Of a DNA stretch of 64,000 bases, positions 50,297-59,437 are shown piece by piece. The notes under the pieces were generated by a model that saw only the letters and a program-made list of their open reading frames with translations, did not search any database and was not told the origin of the DNA. The translations under genes and the position numbers were made by a program. Source of the DNA: Pontiella desulfatans (GTDB taxonomy: Bacteria > Verrucomicrobiota > Kiritimatiellia > Kiritimatiellales > Pontiellaceae); the NCBI RefSeq assembly GCF_900890425.1, contig NZ_CAAHFG010000001.1, positions 372,001 to 436,000 of the forward strand, given 5' to 3'. Every line of letters begins with the position of its first letter. The stretch's first letter is position 1.

Positions 50297-51826
50297 ATGA
50301 AGAAGAGAACCAGATATGTAGTGAAAGCAGGAATCGTGGCGGCGGCCTTCGTGTCGGCCGCGGCGCAGGCCGCGTTGCAACCCGCCTCGCTCTTCACCGA
50401 CCACATGGTGCTGCAGCGCGATAGGCCGGTTCCGGTTTGGGGCACCGCCGATCCCGGGGCAACGGTTACGGTGGGGTTTGCCGGCCAGATCAAACAGGGG
50501 AAGGCCGACTCCGGCGGAACATGGAACGTGGCCCTGGAACCCCTTTCCGCATCGACCAAGCCCCGGACGATGGAAATTTCCTGTTCCAATCATCCAACGA
50601 TCGCCTATTCCAATGTGGTGGTGGGGGAGGTGTGGATCTGTTCCGGGCAATCCAACATGCAGTTCCCGGTGGCCTCCGTGCCGGAGATCAAGGCGCTGGA
50701 AACCACGGCGGAAAACATCCGTTGTTTCGAGGTGAAGCGAACCGTCGCCTTGACCGGGCAGGATTCCTGCGAAGGCGGGTGGGTCGTGCGGCATCCCAAC
50801 AGCGCCGTGGCGTTTTCCTTCGCCTATTTCCTGGAGCAGGCCGCCGAGGTGCCGGTGGGTATTGTCCTGACCTGCTGGGGCAGCTCGTCGATCGAGGCCT
50901 GGATGCCGCGCGATATGACCGAAACCGTGCCGCACTTCAAGACGATGATGGCGGAGTTCGATGCCGACACCGCAACGCGCGATAAGATTCAGGCCATCCT
51001 CGACGGACCCAAACCCTGGAGCAAGCAGGACGATGTTTTTCTGCGGCGCCAATCGAACATTCTTTATAACGCCATGATGCATCCGCTGGCACCGTACGCC
51101 TGCCGCGGGCTGGTGTGGTACCAGGGCGAGCGCAATACGCAGTCGATGTTTGGCATGATTGACGAACCCTGGTTTTCCCGCAACTCCGGCATGCTCAACT
51201 ATGCCGATACCCTGCAGCAATGGATGAAGCGCCTGCGCTCGGAATGGGGGCAGGATGAGTTTCATTTCCTGGTGGTCATGCTGCCGGGATATTATAAGCA
51301 ACTGCCGACCGGGCCGCAGGAGGGGCCGGAAAGCCCGGTGGCCCATTCATGGGCGTGGATGCGGGAGTCGCAGCTGAAGGCGCTCGACCTGCCGGGGGTC
51401 GGTGTGGCCAACACGATCGATCTGGGCGATGTCAAGAACGTGCACCCCAAGGATAAACTCCCGGTCGGGCAGCGCCTGGCTTTGCTCGCGCAGCGCGATA
51501 CGCTGGGAATGGATGTGGAAGCGCAGGGCCCCGTTTTCCGCGGATTGGAAAGAAAAGGAACAACGCTGGTGCTTTCGTTTGACCATGCCGAGGAACTGAA
51601 AACCACGGACGGCGAAAGGCCGAAAGGATTCTGGCTGACGGATGATTCCGGGAAATGGGTTCCTGCCACTGCGGCCATCAACGGGCAAACCGTTGTGCTC
51701 GAGTCGGCCGGTCTGAAGAAGCCGTTGCATGTTCGATATGCCTTTGCGGGAAAACCCGAAGTCAATCTCGTGAACGGTGCGGGCCTGCCGGCCTACCCGT
51801 TCCGGACGGATCGTTTCGAACCTTAG
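50297..51826 (+). CDS. Secreted sialate O-acetylesterase-type carbohydrate esterase
   Basis: The product is 509 aa. ATG 50297 follows GGAG and gives a signal peptide (MKKRTRYVVKAGIVAAAFVSAAAQAA). The N-terminal beta-domain begins ALQPASLFTDHMVLQRDRPV, diagnostic for the SIAE-like esterases. The SGNH core has EVWICSGQSNMQFPV (nucleophile Ser), TCWGSSSIEAWMP and RGLVWYQGERN. DVKNVHPKDKLPVGQRLA holds the catalytic Asp/His region. This large form differs from the two SASA esterases elsewhere in the window. It deacetylates sugars, probably making the polymer accessible to the glycosidases and sulfatases nearby. Confidence 0.92.
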   Translation: MKKRTRYVVKAGIVAAAFVSAAAQAALQPASLFTDHMVLQRDRPVPVWGTADPGATVTVGFAGQIKQGKADSGGTWNVALEPLSASTKPRTMEISCSNHPTIAYSNVVVGEVWICSGQSNMQFPVASVPEIKALETTAENIRCFEVKRTVALTGQDSCEGGWVVRHPNSAVAFSFAYFLEQAAEVPVGIVLTCWGSSSIEAWMPRDMTETVPHFKTMMAEFDADTATRDKIQAILDGPKPWSKQDDVFLRRQSNILYNAMMHPLAPYACRGLVWYQGERNTQSMFGMIDEPWFSRNSGMLNYADTLQQWMKRLRSEWGQDEFHFLVVMLPGYYKQLPTGPQEGPESPVAHSWAWMRESQLKALDLPGVGVANTIDLGDVKNVHPKDKLPVGQRLALLAQRDTLGMDVEAQGPVFRGLERKGTTLVLSFDHAEELKTTDGERPKGFWLTDDSGKWVPATAAINGQTVVLESAGLKKPLHVRYAFAGKPEVNLVNGAGLPAYPFRTDRFEP

Positions 51827-51839
51827 GAAGAATGAACCT

Positions 51840-53336
51840 ATGAACGTACTGAAAACAGCACTTGCCATCGGGTGGCTCGGAGCGGCCGGCCTGGCTTTGG
51901 CGGCGAACGAAAAACCGAACATCCTCTATATCCTGGCCGACGATCTGGGCTATGGCGACGTGTCGTGCCTGAATCCGGAACTCGGAAAAATCAACACGCC
52001 GCACATGGACCGGTTGGCCCGCGAGGGGATGACCTTTACGGATGCCCACACCAGCTCATCGGTCTGCACCCCGACGCGCTACAGCATTCTGACCGGGCGT
52101 TACAACTGGCGAACGGAGCTGCAGGCCCAGGTGTTGATGGGGTTTGATCAACCGCTGATCACGCCGGATCGATTGACCGTGGCCGGACTCTTGAAGGAAC
52201 AGGGCTACCGCACCGCCTGCATCGGCAAGTGGCACCTGGGGCTGGGGCTGCCGACCATCGGGGGCGAGGCAATGGATACCGAAGGCCTTACCAACGTGGA
52301 CTGGAAAGGCGCCATCGCGGGCGGGCCGGTCGATCTGGGCTTTGACTATTTCTACGGAATCTCGGCCTCGTTGAATATTCCGCCGTATGTCTACATCGAG
52401 AACAACCGCGTTGTCGGCGATGAAATCGTGATGCACAAGAAAGGCCGCAAGGGGCCGAAGGAAAAGAATTTCGACGACGTGCAGACGCTGCCGATCCTGA
52501 CGCGGAAAACCATCGAATACATCCAACGGCAGGACGCCTCCACGCCCTTCTTCATCTACTGCTCCCTGACCTCGCCGCACACGCCGCTGGTGCCGACGGA
52601 CGAATGGAAAGGCAAAAGCGGTATTGGCGACTACGGCGATTTCGTGATGCACACCGATGCCATCATCGGCGAAATCGTCGATGCGCTGGATGCTGCCGGG
52701 CTGGGGGAAAACACCATCGTGGTGGTCACCAGCGACAACGGTTGCTCGAAATGGTGCGGTACGGCTAAGCTCCTCGAACAGGGGCACCACTTCAGTGGAA
52801 TCTATCGCGGCTCAAAAGGCGATCTGTGGGAGGGCGGCCATCGCGTTCCGTTCCTTGTGCGCTGGCCGGCAAAAGTTAAAGCCGGCTCAATGTGCGATCA
52901 GTTGATTTCCCTGAACGACCTGATGGCTACGTGCGCGGAGCTGACGGGCGCTCCCATGCCGGCAACGGCCGGTGAAGACAGCGTCAGTTTCCTGCCGGCC
53001 TTGTCGGGCAAGGCAATCGTCTCCTCCCGCGCCGGGGTGGTGCACCATTCCTTCAGTGGCCACTTCGCTTATCGCATGGACCGATGGAAACTGCTGCTCG
53101 CCAAGGCTTCCGGCGGCTGGACATCGCCCACGGAAGAGGAAGCTCCAGCCGATGCGCTGAAAGCCCAGCTCTACGACATGGAGGCCGATCCCGGCGAAAC
53201 AACCAACCTCTACGCGTCACATCCGGAGGTTGTGGAACGTTTATATAGGCAACTGGAAGCCGATGTGAAGCGCGGCCGCAGCACCGACGGGGCGGCTCAG
53301 CGGAATGATGTCGATGAAATCGTACTTTGGAAGTAG
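51840..53336 (+). CDS. Secreted S1-family sulfatase (arylsulfatase type)
   Basis: The product is 498 aa. ATG 51840 starts a signal peptide (MNVLKTALAIGWLGAAGLALAA); upstream GGAAG lies at a normal distance. Core motifs: YILADDLGYGDVSC (metal ligands), CTPTRYSILTGRY with Cys76, GKWHLGLGLP, and VVTSDNGCSKWCG. The insertion TTxxWRTELQAQVLMGFDQP resembles the arylsulfatase A-type group that acts on carrageenan or other galactans, but this is weak. It ends EADPGETTNLY... EIVLWK, and its stop TAG falls in an inverted REP element. Confidence 0.93.
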   Translation: MNVLKTALAIGWLGAAGLALAANEKPNILYILADDLGYGDVSCLNPELGKINTPHMDRLAREGMTFTDAHTSSSVCTPTRYSILTGRYNWRTELQAQVLMGFDQPLITPDRLTVAGLLKEQGYRTACIGKWHLGLGLPTIGGEAMDTEGLTNVDWKGAIAGGPVDLGFDYFYGISASLNIPPYVYIENNRVVGDEIVMHKKGRKGPKEKNFDDVQTLPILTRKTIEYIQRQDASTPFFIYCSLTSPHTPLVPTDEWKGKSGIGDYGDFVMHTDAIIGEIVDALDAAGLGENTIVVVTSDNGCSKWCGTAKLLEQGHHFSGIYRGSKGDLWEGGHRVPFLVRWPAKVKAGSMCDQLISLNDLMATCAELTGAPMPATAGEDSVSFLPALSGKAIVSSRAGVVHHSFSGHFAYRMDRWKLLLAKASGGWTSPTEEEAPADALKAQLYDMEADPGETTNLYASHPEVVERLYRQLEADVKRGRSTDGAAQRNDVDEIVLWK

Positions 53337-53395
53337 CGTGGATATCCGATCCGCGTCCGTTTCGTCGGGAAACTCGCATCGGATATGCGAGCTAC
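53333..53395. repeat. REP/BIME element, class A, inverted orientation
   Basis: Reads GTAG, hairpin B in reverse (diverged: GTGGATATCCGATCCGC), linker, hairpin A in reverse (CTCGCAT cggat ATGCGAG), CTAC. It is the reverse complement of the other copies. Because both ends carry GTAG on their outward strands, a TAG again supplies the stop codon of the upstream sulfatase gene (AAG TAG). Confidence 0.85.
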
Positions 53396-53428
53396 GGTGG
53401 ATGACCGAGGAATGAGGTGTTGGGGAGT

Positions 53429-54286
53429 ATGAAATTATCGAAGATGACATGGCTGTTGGTGGCATGCCCGTTTTTGGCATTGGGTGATGGGATGACGCCG
53501 GATCGGGAAGTGGCCTACAAAGAGATCGATGGCATTGAACTCAAGATGCACGTTTTTGAGCCGGAAGGAGTCAAGGCCGCCGACAAGCGTCCGGCGATCG
53601 TCTTCTTTTTCGGCGGCGGTTGGAGTGGAGGGGATCCGAAACAGTTTTACCAGCAGGCGCGCGCGTTTGCGGACGAGGGGTTGGTTTGCTTTTCCGCGGA
53701 CTACCGTGTGAAGAGCCGCAACAAGACCACCCCGTTCGAATGCGTCAAGGATGCCAAGTCCGCCGTCCGGTGGATCCGGGAACATGCGGCCGAGCTGGGC
53801 GTTGATCCCAACCGCATCGTTGCGTCCGGTGGTTCGGCGGGCGGCCATATTGCCGGTTGCACGGGAGTGATCGATGGATGCGAGGAGGCGGGCGACAACC
53901 TGGAGGTCAGCTCGAAGCCCAACCTGATGATTCTTTATAATCCGGTGCTGGATACGACGGATAAAGGTTATGGCGCAAAAAACTTTAAACCGGAGCAGCA
54001 AACGGATTTGTCGCTCACGCACCATGTGACGCCCGGCATTGTTCCGACGCTGCTGTTCCATGGCACGGCGGATACGACGGTTCCGTTCGAAAACGCCGAG
54101 CGCTTCGACCGCCTCATGAAAGAGGCCGGGAACGAATGCCGGCTCGTTCCCTTCGAGGGCAAGGGCCACGGCTTTTTCAACGGGGCGTTCTTCCGCAAGA
54201 AAAACGGAGACGAAGCATTCAACAAGACCATGGAGCAGGGCATCGGGTTCCTGGTGCGCCATGGTTTCGCACCTTCAAAAAACTAA
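53429..54286 (+). CDS. Secreted alpha/beta-hydrolase (acetyl-esterase-like)
   Basis: The product is 285 aa. ATG 53429 follows GGGGAG. Signal peptide: MKLSKMTWLLVACPFLALGD. The alpha/beta-hydrolase fold shows an oxyanion loop FFFGGGWSGGDP, nucleophile elbow VASGGSAGGHIAG, acid LLFHGTADTTVPF and catalytic His in GKGHGFF. This is the BD-FAE/acetyl-xylan-esterase-like group (lipase/esterase with HGGGW-type motif). It is related to the protein at 62197. Likely role: removal of acetyl or other acyl groups from glycans. Confidence 0.9.
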   Translation: MKLSKMTWLLVACPFLALGDGMTPDREVAYKEIDGIELKMHVFEPEGVKAADKRPAIVFFFGGGWSGGDPKQFYQQARAFADEGLVCFSADYRVKSRNKTTPFECVKDAKSAVRWIREHAAELGVDPNRIVASGGSAGGHIAGCTGVIDGCEEAGDNLEVSSKPNLMILYNPVLDTTDKGYGAKNFKPEQQTDLSLTHHVTPGIVPTLLFHGTADTTVPFENAERFDRLMKEAGNECRLVPFEGKGHGFFNGAFFRKKNGDEAFNKTMEQGIGFLVRHGFAPSKN

Positions 54287-54298
54287 GGATGGATTGGA

Positions 54299-55762
54299 AT
54301 GCGGTTGATCAAAAAAAACATAGGCGTCGTCGTGCTGTCTGTGGGGATTGCGGGGGTTGCTTGCGCGGGAGCTCCCAATGTCATCGTCATCATGGCGGAT
54401 GATCTGGGATACAACGATTTGGGCTGCTATGGCTGCAAAGATATCCCGACGCCGCATTTGGATAAACTGGCCGGCGAGGGTGTGCGCTTTACCTCCGGCT
54501 ATGTGACCTGGCCGATGTGCGGTCCGTCGCGGGCCGGTTTTCTTACCGGGAAACACCAATCCAAATTTGGGTATTATGAAAATGTGTCGGCACCGTTTGA
54601 TCCGAATCAGGGTTTGCCGAAAATCGAGACGATCGCCAGTCTGCTGCAAAAGCAGGGATACACCACCGGCGGGGTGGGCAAGTGGCACATGGGCACCACC
54701 GATGATCAGCATCCCAATGCCATGGGCTTTGATGACTGGTTCGGTTTTCTGGGCGGAGGACTGATGTATTTCCCGCTCGACCATCCTTCCTATAACGGCC
54801 GCTTTACGCCGATCAAACGCCCGCTGAGTATGAAGTATATGCAGCATACCCTGCCGGTGATCCACAATCGGGAGCCGGTGGAATGGGATCAATACCTGAC
54901 CCGGGAACTGACGGATGCGGGCATTCGCTTCCTGGAAAAGAACGCCGACAAACCGTTTTTCCTGTTTATGTCCTACAACGCTCCGCATCTCGATCTGGAG
55001 GCCCCGGAGGAGACGATTGCCAAGTTTCCTGCGGATCAGATGACCAAGGTGCCCGGCGTGAAGCCGGCGGCCCGCTCCATCTATGGCGCGATGGTCTATG
55101 AAATGGATGCGGGCATCGGGCAACTGTTGGCTAAACTCGATGCGCTGGGGCTTGCGGAGAATACGGTGGTTTGGTTTCTGAGTGATAATGGAGGGATGAA
55201 GCGTACGAGTGATAACCGACCCTTGAACGGAGCGAAAGGTAGCGCTTATGAGGGGGGATTGCGCGTACCCATGTTCGTGAAGTGGCCCGGTAAAACTCCA
55301 TCAGGAAAAGTGCTCGACGCACCGGTCACCTCTCTGGATATCACGGCAACCTCCGTTGCCATGGCCGGCGGTGATCCGATAGCGGAAGGTCTGCACGGGA
55401 AAGATATTCGGCCGTACATGACCCAGCAGTCAACTGAAGCACCGCACGATGTGCTGTATTGGCACACCGCCCGCAGCATAGCTCCGGTAGGCGTTATCCG
55501 TGAAGGGGACTTTAAATTGATCATTGGAATGAAGGGAAAGCTGGAGCTGTATAATTTGAAGGACGACCTGGGTGAGACTAAAAACATCGCGGCAAGTTAT
55601 CCGGAAAAAGCACAGGCAATGAAGGCCCGCTGGTTGGAATGGGATAAGGACAAACAGCCTCCGCTGTGGACGGGCGGTAAAAACATTCAATACGCCGACT
55701 ACGACTGGCTCAAGGACAGTCAGCACTATAAAGCCGCAGATATTAAAAAAGGAAATGAATGA
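54299..55762 (+). CDS. Secreted S1-family sulfatase
   Basis: The product is 487 aa. Signal peptide MRLIKKNIGVVVLSVGIAGV... CAGA. Core: VIMADDLGYNDLGCYG, formylglycine motif CGPSRAGFLTGKH with Cys74, VGKWHMGTTDDQHP, APHLDLEAPEET and WFLSDNGGMKRTSDN. The C-terminus has LYNLKDDLGETKNIAASYPE and a short tail. It starts 12 bases after the upstream hydrolase gene and overlaps the GH172 gene by 4 bases (ATGA), so it belongs to one operon with both. It is a single-domain enzyme of normal length. Confidence 0.93.
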   Translation: MRLIKKNIGVVVLSVGIAGVACAGAPNVIVIMADDLGYNDLGCYGCKDIPTPHLDKLAGEGVRFTSGYVTWPMCGPSRAGFLTGKHQSKFGYYENVSAPFDPNQGLPKIETIASLLQKQGYTTGGVGKWHMGTTDDQHPNAMGFDDWFGFLGGGLMYFPLDHPSYNGRFTPIKRPLSMKYMQHTLPVIHNREPVEWDQYLTRELTDAGIRFLEKNADKPFFLFMSYNAPHLDLEAPEETIAKFPADQMTKVPGVKPAARSIYGAMVYEMDAGIGQLLAKLDALGLAENTVVWFLSDNGGMKRTSDNRPLNGAKGSAYEGGLRVPMFVKWPGKTPSGKVLDAPVTSLDITATSVAMAGGDPIAEGLHGKDIRPYMTQQSTEAPHDVLYWHTARSIAPVGVIREGDFKLIIGMKGKLELYNLKDDLGETKNIAASYPEKAQAMKARWLEWDKDKQPPLWTGGKNIQYADYDWLKDSQHYKAADIKKGNE

Positions 55763-57858
55763 TGAATAAACGATCGAAAACCCTAAGCCTGTTGTGTGCC
55801 TGGACGGTGTTGTCCGCTGTTGCTGTTCAGGCCAATGAACCCGTTACGATTGAATCCCTGTTGACGGAAATGATCGACCGTGATTCGGTCGCCCGTTATC
55901 CTGCAGCGGATTTTCGACTTAAGCAGCACAGCAGCTATAACCGGGCATCTAAAACTCCGGATGAGCCTGAGGGCTGGTTTAACAATAAGGACAACAATAC
56001 GAGCGACAAACATGACAGTTTTATTCGTATTGAAGAAAACAACGGGCAAAAAGAATGGGTCCTGATGGATCATGAAGGTCCCGGGGCCATCGTGCGTACG
56101 TGGATGCCTTGGCGGAATCCCAAAAACGGCGGTACCGACATTAATATGAAGATCTACCTGGATGGTTCCGATACACCGGCGCTTGAGGGTAATATGCTGG
56201 GTATGTTTGATGGAACGGGCGTTATCCCATATCCCTTTGCCCATCCGTCCCTGCGCTCGTCGGTAAACTTTTTTCCGATTCCCTATGCGAAAAGCTGTAA
56301 GGTTACCACAGATAAAATGCCGTTTTTCTTTATCTGTACGTTCCGTGAATATGATGAAGGTACGCCGATCAAAACCTTTACGATGGAAGATTTTGAAGCT
56401 GCTCAGGCCTTGACTGAAACTACAGGCAAGGCGCTTTTGAATCCGGTCGCTTCCGGAGCAGGTGATCCGCTCAGCTTCAAAGCGAAGCTGGGCAACAAGG
56501 AAGAACAATCGATTGAACTTCCGGCTGGTGAGACTGCTGTACGCGAAATTTCAGTAAAACTCGGTAGTTATGAAAATGCGGATGTCACGCGCCAGGTTAT
56601 TCTTAAAATGGAATTTGACGGCAAGGAAACGGTCTGGTGCCCGATCGGCGATTTTTTCGGTTCGGGAATCGGCCTGAATCCTGTGCAGGGTTGGTATCGT
56701 ACGGTTGCAGAAGATGGAACCATGAGTTGCCGCTGGGTCATGCCATACAAAGAAGGGGGTAAAGTAACCCTACAGAACCTCAGCGGTGAGCCGGTGGATG
56801 CCGAGCTGGAAGTTAAAACGGGCGATTGGATCTGGGATGACCATTCCATGTATTTCCACGCCGGATGGCGCGGACAATATCCGGTTCCGACACGTCCGTA
56901 TTCAGATTGGAACTATGTTCACCTCAAAGGACGCGGCGTTTATGTGGGCGACACGCTGACCATCATGAACCCGGTCGAAAAATGGTGGGGCGAGGGGGAT
57001 GAAAAAATTTGGGTTGATGGGGAAGACTTTCCATCCATGTTCGGTACGGGAACGGAGGACTATTATGCCTATTCATGGGGTGGGCAGAGCACGGATTTTT
57101 ATGAGCACCCGTTCCACGCACAGCCCATGTCGTATAAATATAACAAGCTGAACCGTAAAACGGACGAAAGTGAACGGAATTCTATGGGCTATAGTGTAGA
57201 GACCCGGAGTCGCTCGTTGGACACCATGCCTTTCGGGAGTTCGCTTCAGCTTGATATGGAAGTCTGGTCCTGGACGGATTGCGATATGGGCTATGGCGTC
57301 GGGGCGTATTGGTATGGTTTTGCGGACACGACCTCGAACCGCAAACCGGAACCGGAAGAGGTGCTCAACGTGCCGCCGCTACCAAACATGGAGGGTGACG
57401 CACCTGAAACCTCGGCTGATACATTGAAGGGAGCTGTCGAGTTTGAAGAGATGTCGATCGTATCCGGTCCGAAAGGACTGGTAAGAAAGTCGCAAAAACT
57501 GAAAAGCTATAAAGGAAACTGGAACGAAACCGATCATGTTCTATTCAAAGGTGCGCAGGTTGGCAACGTGGTCGAGGTTCGCATTCCGGCATCGAGTCCG
57601 GTGGCGGAAAAGCTCGTGCTGCACGCCACGAAATCGCGGGACTTCGGTATTGTGCGTTTTTCGGTGAACGGAAAGCCTGCCGGGGCGGAGGTCGACCTCT
57701 ATGCCCCCAAGCCGGTTCCGTCCGGCGCGATCGGGCTGGGAGCGTTTGACCCGGTCGATGGCGCCTATCTCCTGCGCGTGGAGGTGAGCGGTAAAAATCC
57801 GAAAAGCATCGGGACTTTCTTCGGCCTCGACTGCGTGGTCCTTCAAGCCAATAAGTGA
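55759..57858 (+). CDS. Secreted GH172 (DUF2961) family glycoside hydrolase
   Basis: The product is 699 aa. Signal peptide MMNKRSKTLSLLCAWTVLSAVAVQA. The DUF2961/GH172 double jelly-roll domain (about 30-560) is recognised by NGQKEWVLMDHEGPGAIVRTW, the typical FxxDGSxTP-like IYLDGSDTPAL, WCPIGDFFGSG and EGDEKIWVDGEDFPSMFGTG followed by TEDYYAYSWG. Acidic residues of the DGE and GTGTEDYY motifs are the likely catalytic ones, as in characterised GH172 enzymes, which act on fructo- or arabinofuranosides. A C-terminal beta-domain (about 580-699) follows. Its start overlaps the sulfatase gene upstream, so translation is coupled. Confidence 0.9.
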   Translation: MMNKRSKTLSLLCAWTVLSAVAVQANEPVTIESLLTEMIDRDSVARYPAADFRLKQHSSYNRASKTPDEPEGWFNNKDNNTSDKHDSFIRIEENNGQKEWVLMDHEGPGAIVRTWMPWRNPKNGGTDINMKIYLDGSDTPALEGNMLGMFDGTGVIPYPFAHPSLRSSVNFFPIPYAKSCKVTTDKMPFFFICTFREYDEGTPIKTFTMEDFEAAQALTETTGKALLNPVASGAGDPLSFKAKLGNKEEQSIELPAGETAVREISVKLGSYENADVTRQVILKMEFDGKETVWCPIGDFFGSGIGLNPVQGWYRTVAEDGTMSCRWVMPYKEGGKVTLQNLSGEPVDAELEVKTGDWIWDDHSMYFHAGWRGQYPVPTRPYSDWNYVHLKGRGVYVGDTLTIMNPVEKWWGEGDEKIWVDGEDFPSMFGTGTEDYYAYSWGGQSTDFYEHPFHAQPMSYKYNKLNRKTDESERNSMGYSVETRSRSLDTMPFGSSLQLDMEVWSWTDCDMGYGVGAYWYGFADTTSNRKPEPEEVLNVPPLPNMEGDAPETSADTLKGAVEFEEMSIVSGPKGLVRKSQKLKSYKGNWNETDHVLFKGAQVGNVVEVRIPASSPVAEKLVLHATKSRDFGIVRFSVNGKPAGAEVDLYAPKPVPSGAIGLGAFDPVDGAYLLRVEVSGKNPKSIGTFFGLDCVVLQANK

Positions 57859-57896
57859 CGGACTGATTGAACGAAAAAGCAGTTGAGGAGAAACCG

Positions 57897-59387
57897 ATGA
57901 AACAAAGCCCTTTCCCCCTGAAACCGTTTGCCATGCTGGTGGTATTTGCCTTGGCGGCTCCCCTTGCCAGCCATGCCGGTTCGGAGAATAGACCGAACAT
58001 TGTCTTCCTGATGACCGACGACCAGCGCTGGGATACGCTCGGTTGCTACGGCCGGACCGACGTCATAACTCCAAATATCGACAAGCTCGCCACCCAGGGG
58101 GTTATTTTTGATAATGCCTATTATGCGGTCGCGATCTGCATGCCGAGCCGCGCTACGATATTTACCGGGCGCTACTTTTCGGATCACCAATCCGGGTTTA
58201 CCTATCCCTACAACCGGACACTGTCGGTAGCGGAGTTTTCCGACAGCTATCCGGCCAGGCTGAGAGCGTCGGGCTACCGCACCGGCTTTGTTGGGAAATT
58301 CGGGATCCGCTTGGAAAATTGGTCGAATACAGCCCGCGAGCACTTCGATTTCTTCGTCGTCGGAGGGACGCGTTGGCCGGAGGATGATCCGGGCTTGAAT
58401 CACATTTATCGTCGTGACCGCCCGCGGGAAGAGCGAACGTTGAAGAAGGGGGACGCGATGATTCGTTTCCTTGAAACCCAACCGGAGGGGCAGCCTTTCT
58501 GTCTCTCGATCAGCTTCGATGCGGTGAAAAACGATCGGGACCAAGACATGTATGCACCGCATGTGGAGATTTTTAAGGACAAGCAAATGTGGGTTCCTGA
58601 AAACTGGGTGGAGGGTAGGAATGAACGGTTGCCGAAGGTGCTCGACCATTGCCGGGGCACCTACCTGCATGTCGCGCGAACCTCAACACCCGAGCTGTAT
58701 CAAAAGCTCGCGCGTCGTTTCGCAACACAAGGCTACACCGTCGATACGCAGGTCGGGCGGTTGATGGCGAAGCTGGAGGAGATGGACGTGCTGGACAACA
58801 CCATTGTGATCTACACCAGCGACAATGGCCGCTTCCATGGTTCGCAGGGGCTTTATGACAAGGCGATCCTTTACGACGAATCCATGAAGGCGCCATTGAT
58901 TGTATTCGATGGAAGAGTCGATAAGAAGAGTCGGGGACGCAGGGAGGATGCGATGGTTTCCTCTGCCGATGTGGCGCCCACCATCCTTTCCCTTGCCGGT
59001 GAAAAGGTTCCGGAAAGCATGAGGGGGCGCGACTTGTGCGGGATACTGGCAGGCTCCCAGGATATGGCCCAATGGCGCGATGCGGTTCTGATGGAAAACC
59101 TTTTCCTGCAGGAGATTCATTCGGCAGGTGTGAAAAAACATGAGGATATCCCTGGGTTGAACAGCGAGATCATCGCGAATAACCGATCCTATCGTTCGCG
59201 AGGTGTACGGACGGAGCGCTACAAATATTTCATCTACTTCGAGCACGATCCTGTGATCGAGGAACTCTACGATTTGAAGGCCGATCCGTACGAGCAGGAC
59301 AACCTGGTCAACAACCCGGAACATGCCGAGCTGCTGAAGAAGCTGCGCAAGCGGACGGATGAGTTGCATGCAGACGCGATTCGGTAG
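57897..59387 (+). CDS. Secreted S1-family sulfatase
   Basis: The product is 496 aa. ATG 57897 follows TTGAGGAGAAA. Signal peptide MKQSPFPLKPFAMLVVFALAAPLASHA. Core: VFLMTDDQRWDTLGCYG, CMPSRATIFTGRY with Cys81, VGKFGIRLENW in place of the usual GKWH, and VIYTSDNGRFHGSQGLYDK. The GKFG variant replaces the second-signature Trp-His pair, as in some N-acetylglucosamine- or heparan-type sulfatases. The C-terminus has LYDLKADPYEQDNLVNNPEH. It lies 38 bases after the GH172 gene. Confidence 0.92.
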   Translation: MKQSPFPLKPFAMLVVFALAAPLASHAGSENRPNIVFLMTDDQRWDTLGCYGRTDVITPNIDKLATQGVIFDNAYYAVAICMPSRATIFTGRYFSDHQSGFTYPYNRTLSVAEFSDSYPARLRASGYRTGFVGKFGIRLENWSNTAREHFDFFVVGGTRWPEDDPGLNHIYRRDRPREERTLKKGDAMIRFLETQPEGQPFCLSISFDAVKNDRDQDMYAPHVEIFKDKQMWVPENWVEGRNERLPKVLDHCRGTYLHVARTSTPELYQKLARRFATQGYTVDTQVGRLMAKLEEMDVLDNTIVIYTSDNGRFHGSQGLYDKAILYDESMKAPLIVFDGRVDKKSRGRREDAMVSSADVAPTILSLAGEKVPESMRGRDLCGILAGSQDMAQWRDAVLMENLFLQEIHSAGVKKHEDIPGLNSEIIANNRSYRSRGVRTERYKYFIYFEHDPVIEELYDLKADPYEQDNLVNNPEHAELLKKLRKRTDELHADAIR

Positions 59388-59416
59388 AATGTGCAGGGCA
59401 ATCTTAAGATGGGCAT

Positions 59417-59425
59417 TAACCGTTA
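59417..59425. promoter_or_regulatory. Candidate LacI-type operator TAAC-C-GTTA
   Basis: TAACCGTTA, a perfect odd palindrome, lies 12 bases before the start codon of the 59438 gene and overlaps its GTTAGGAG ribosome-binding region. A nearly identical arrangement (TAAC GG GTTAGGAG) lies at 62175-62184 upstream of the hydrolase gene. The two sites flank the LacI-type regulator gene. Confidence 0.35.
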
Positions 59426-59437
59426 GGAGCTGAATGT

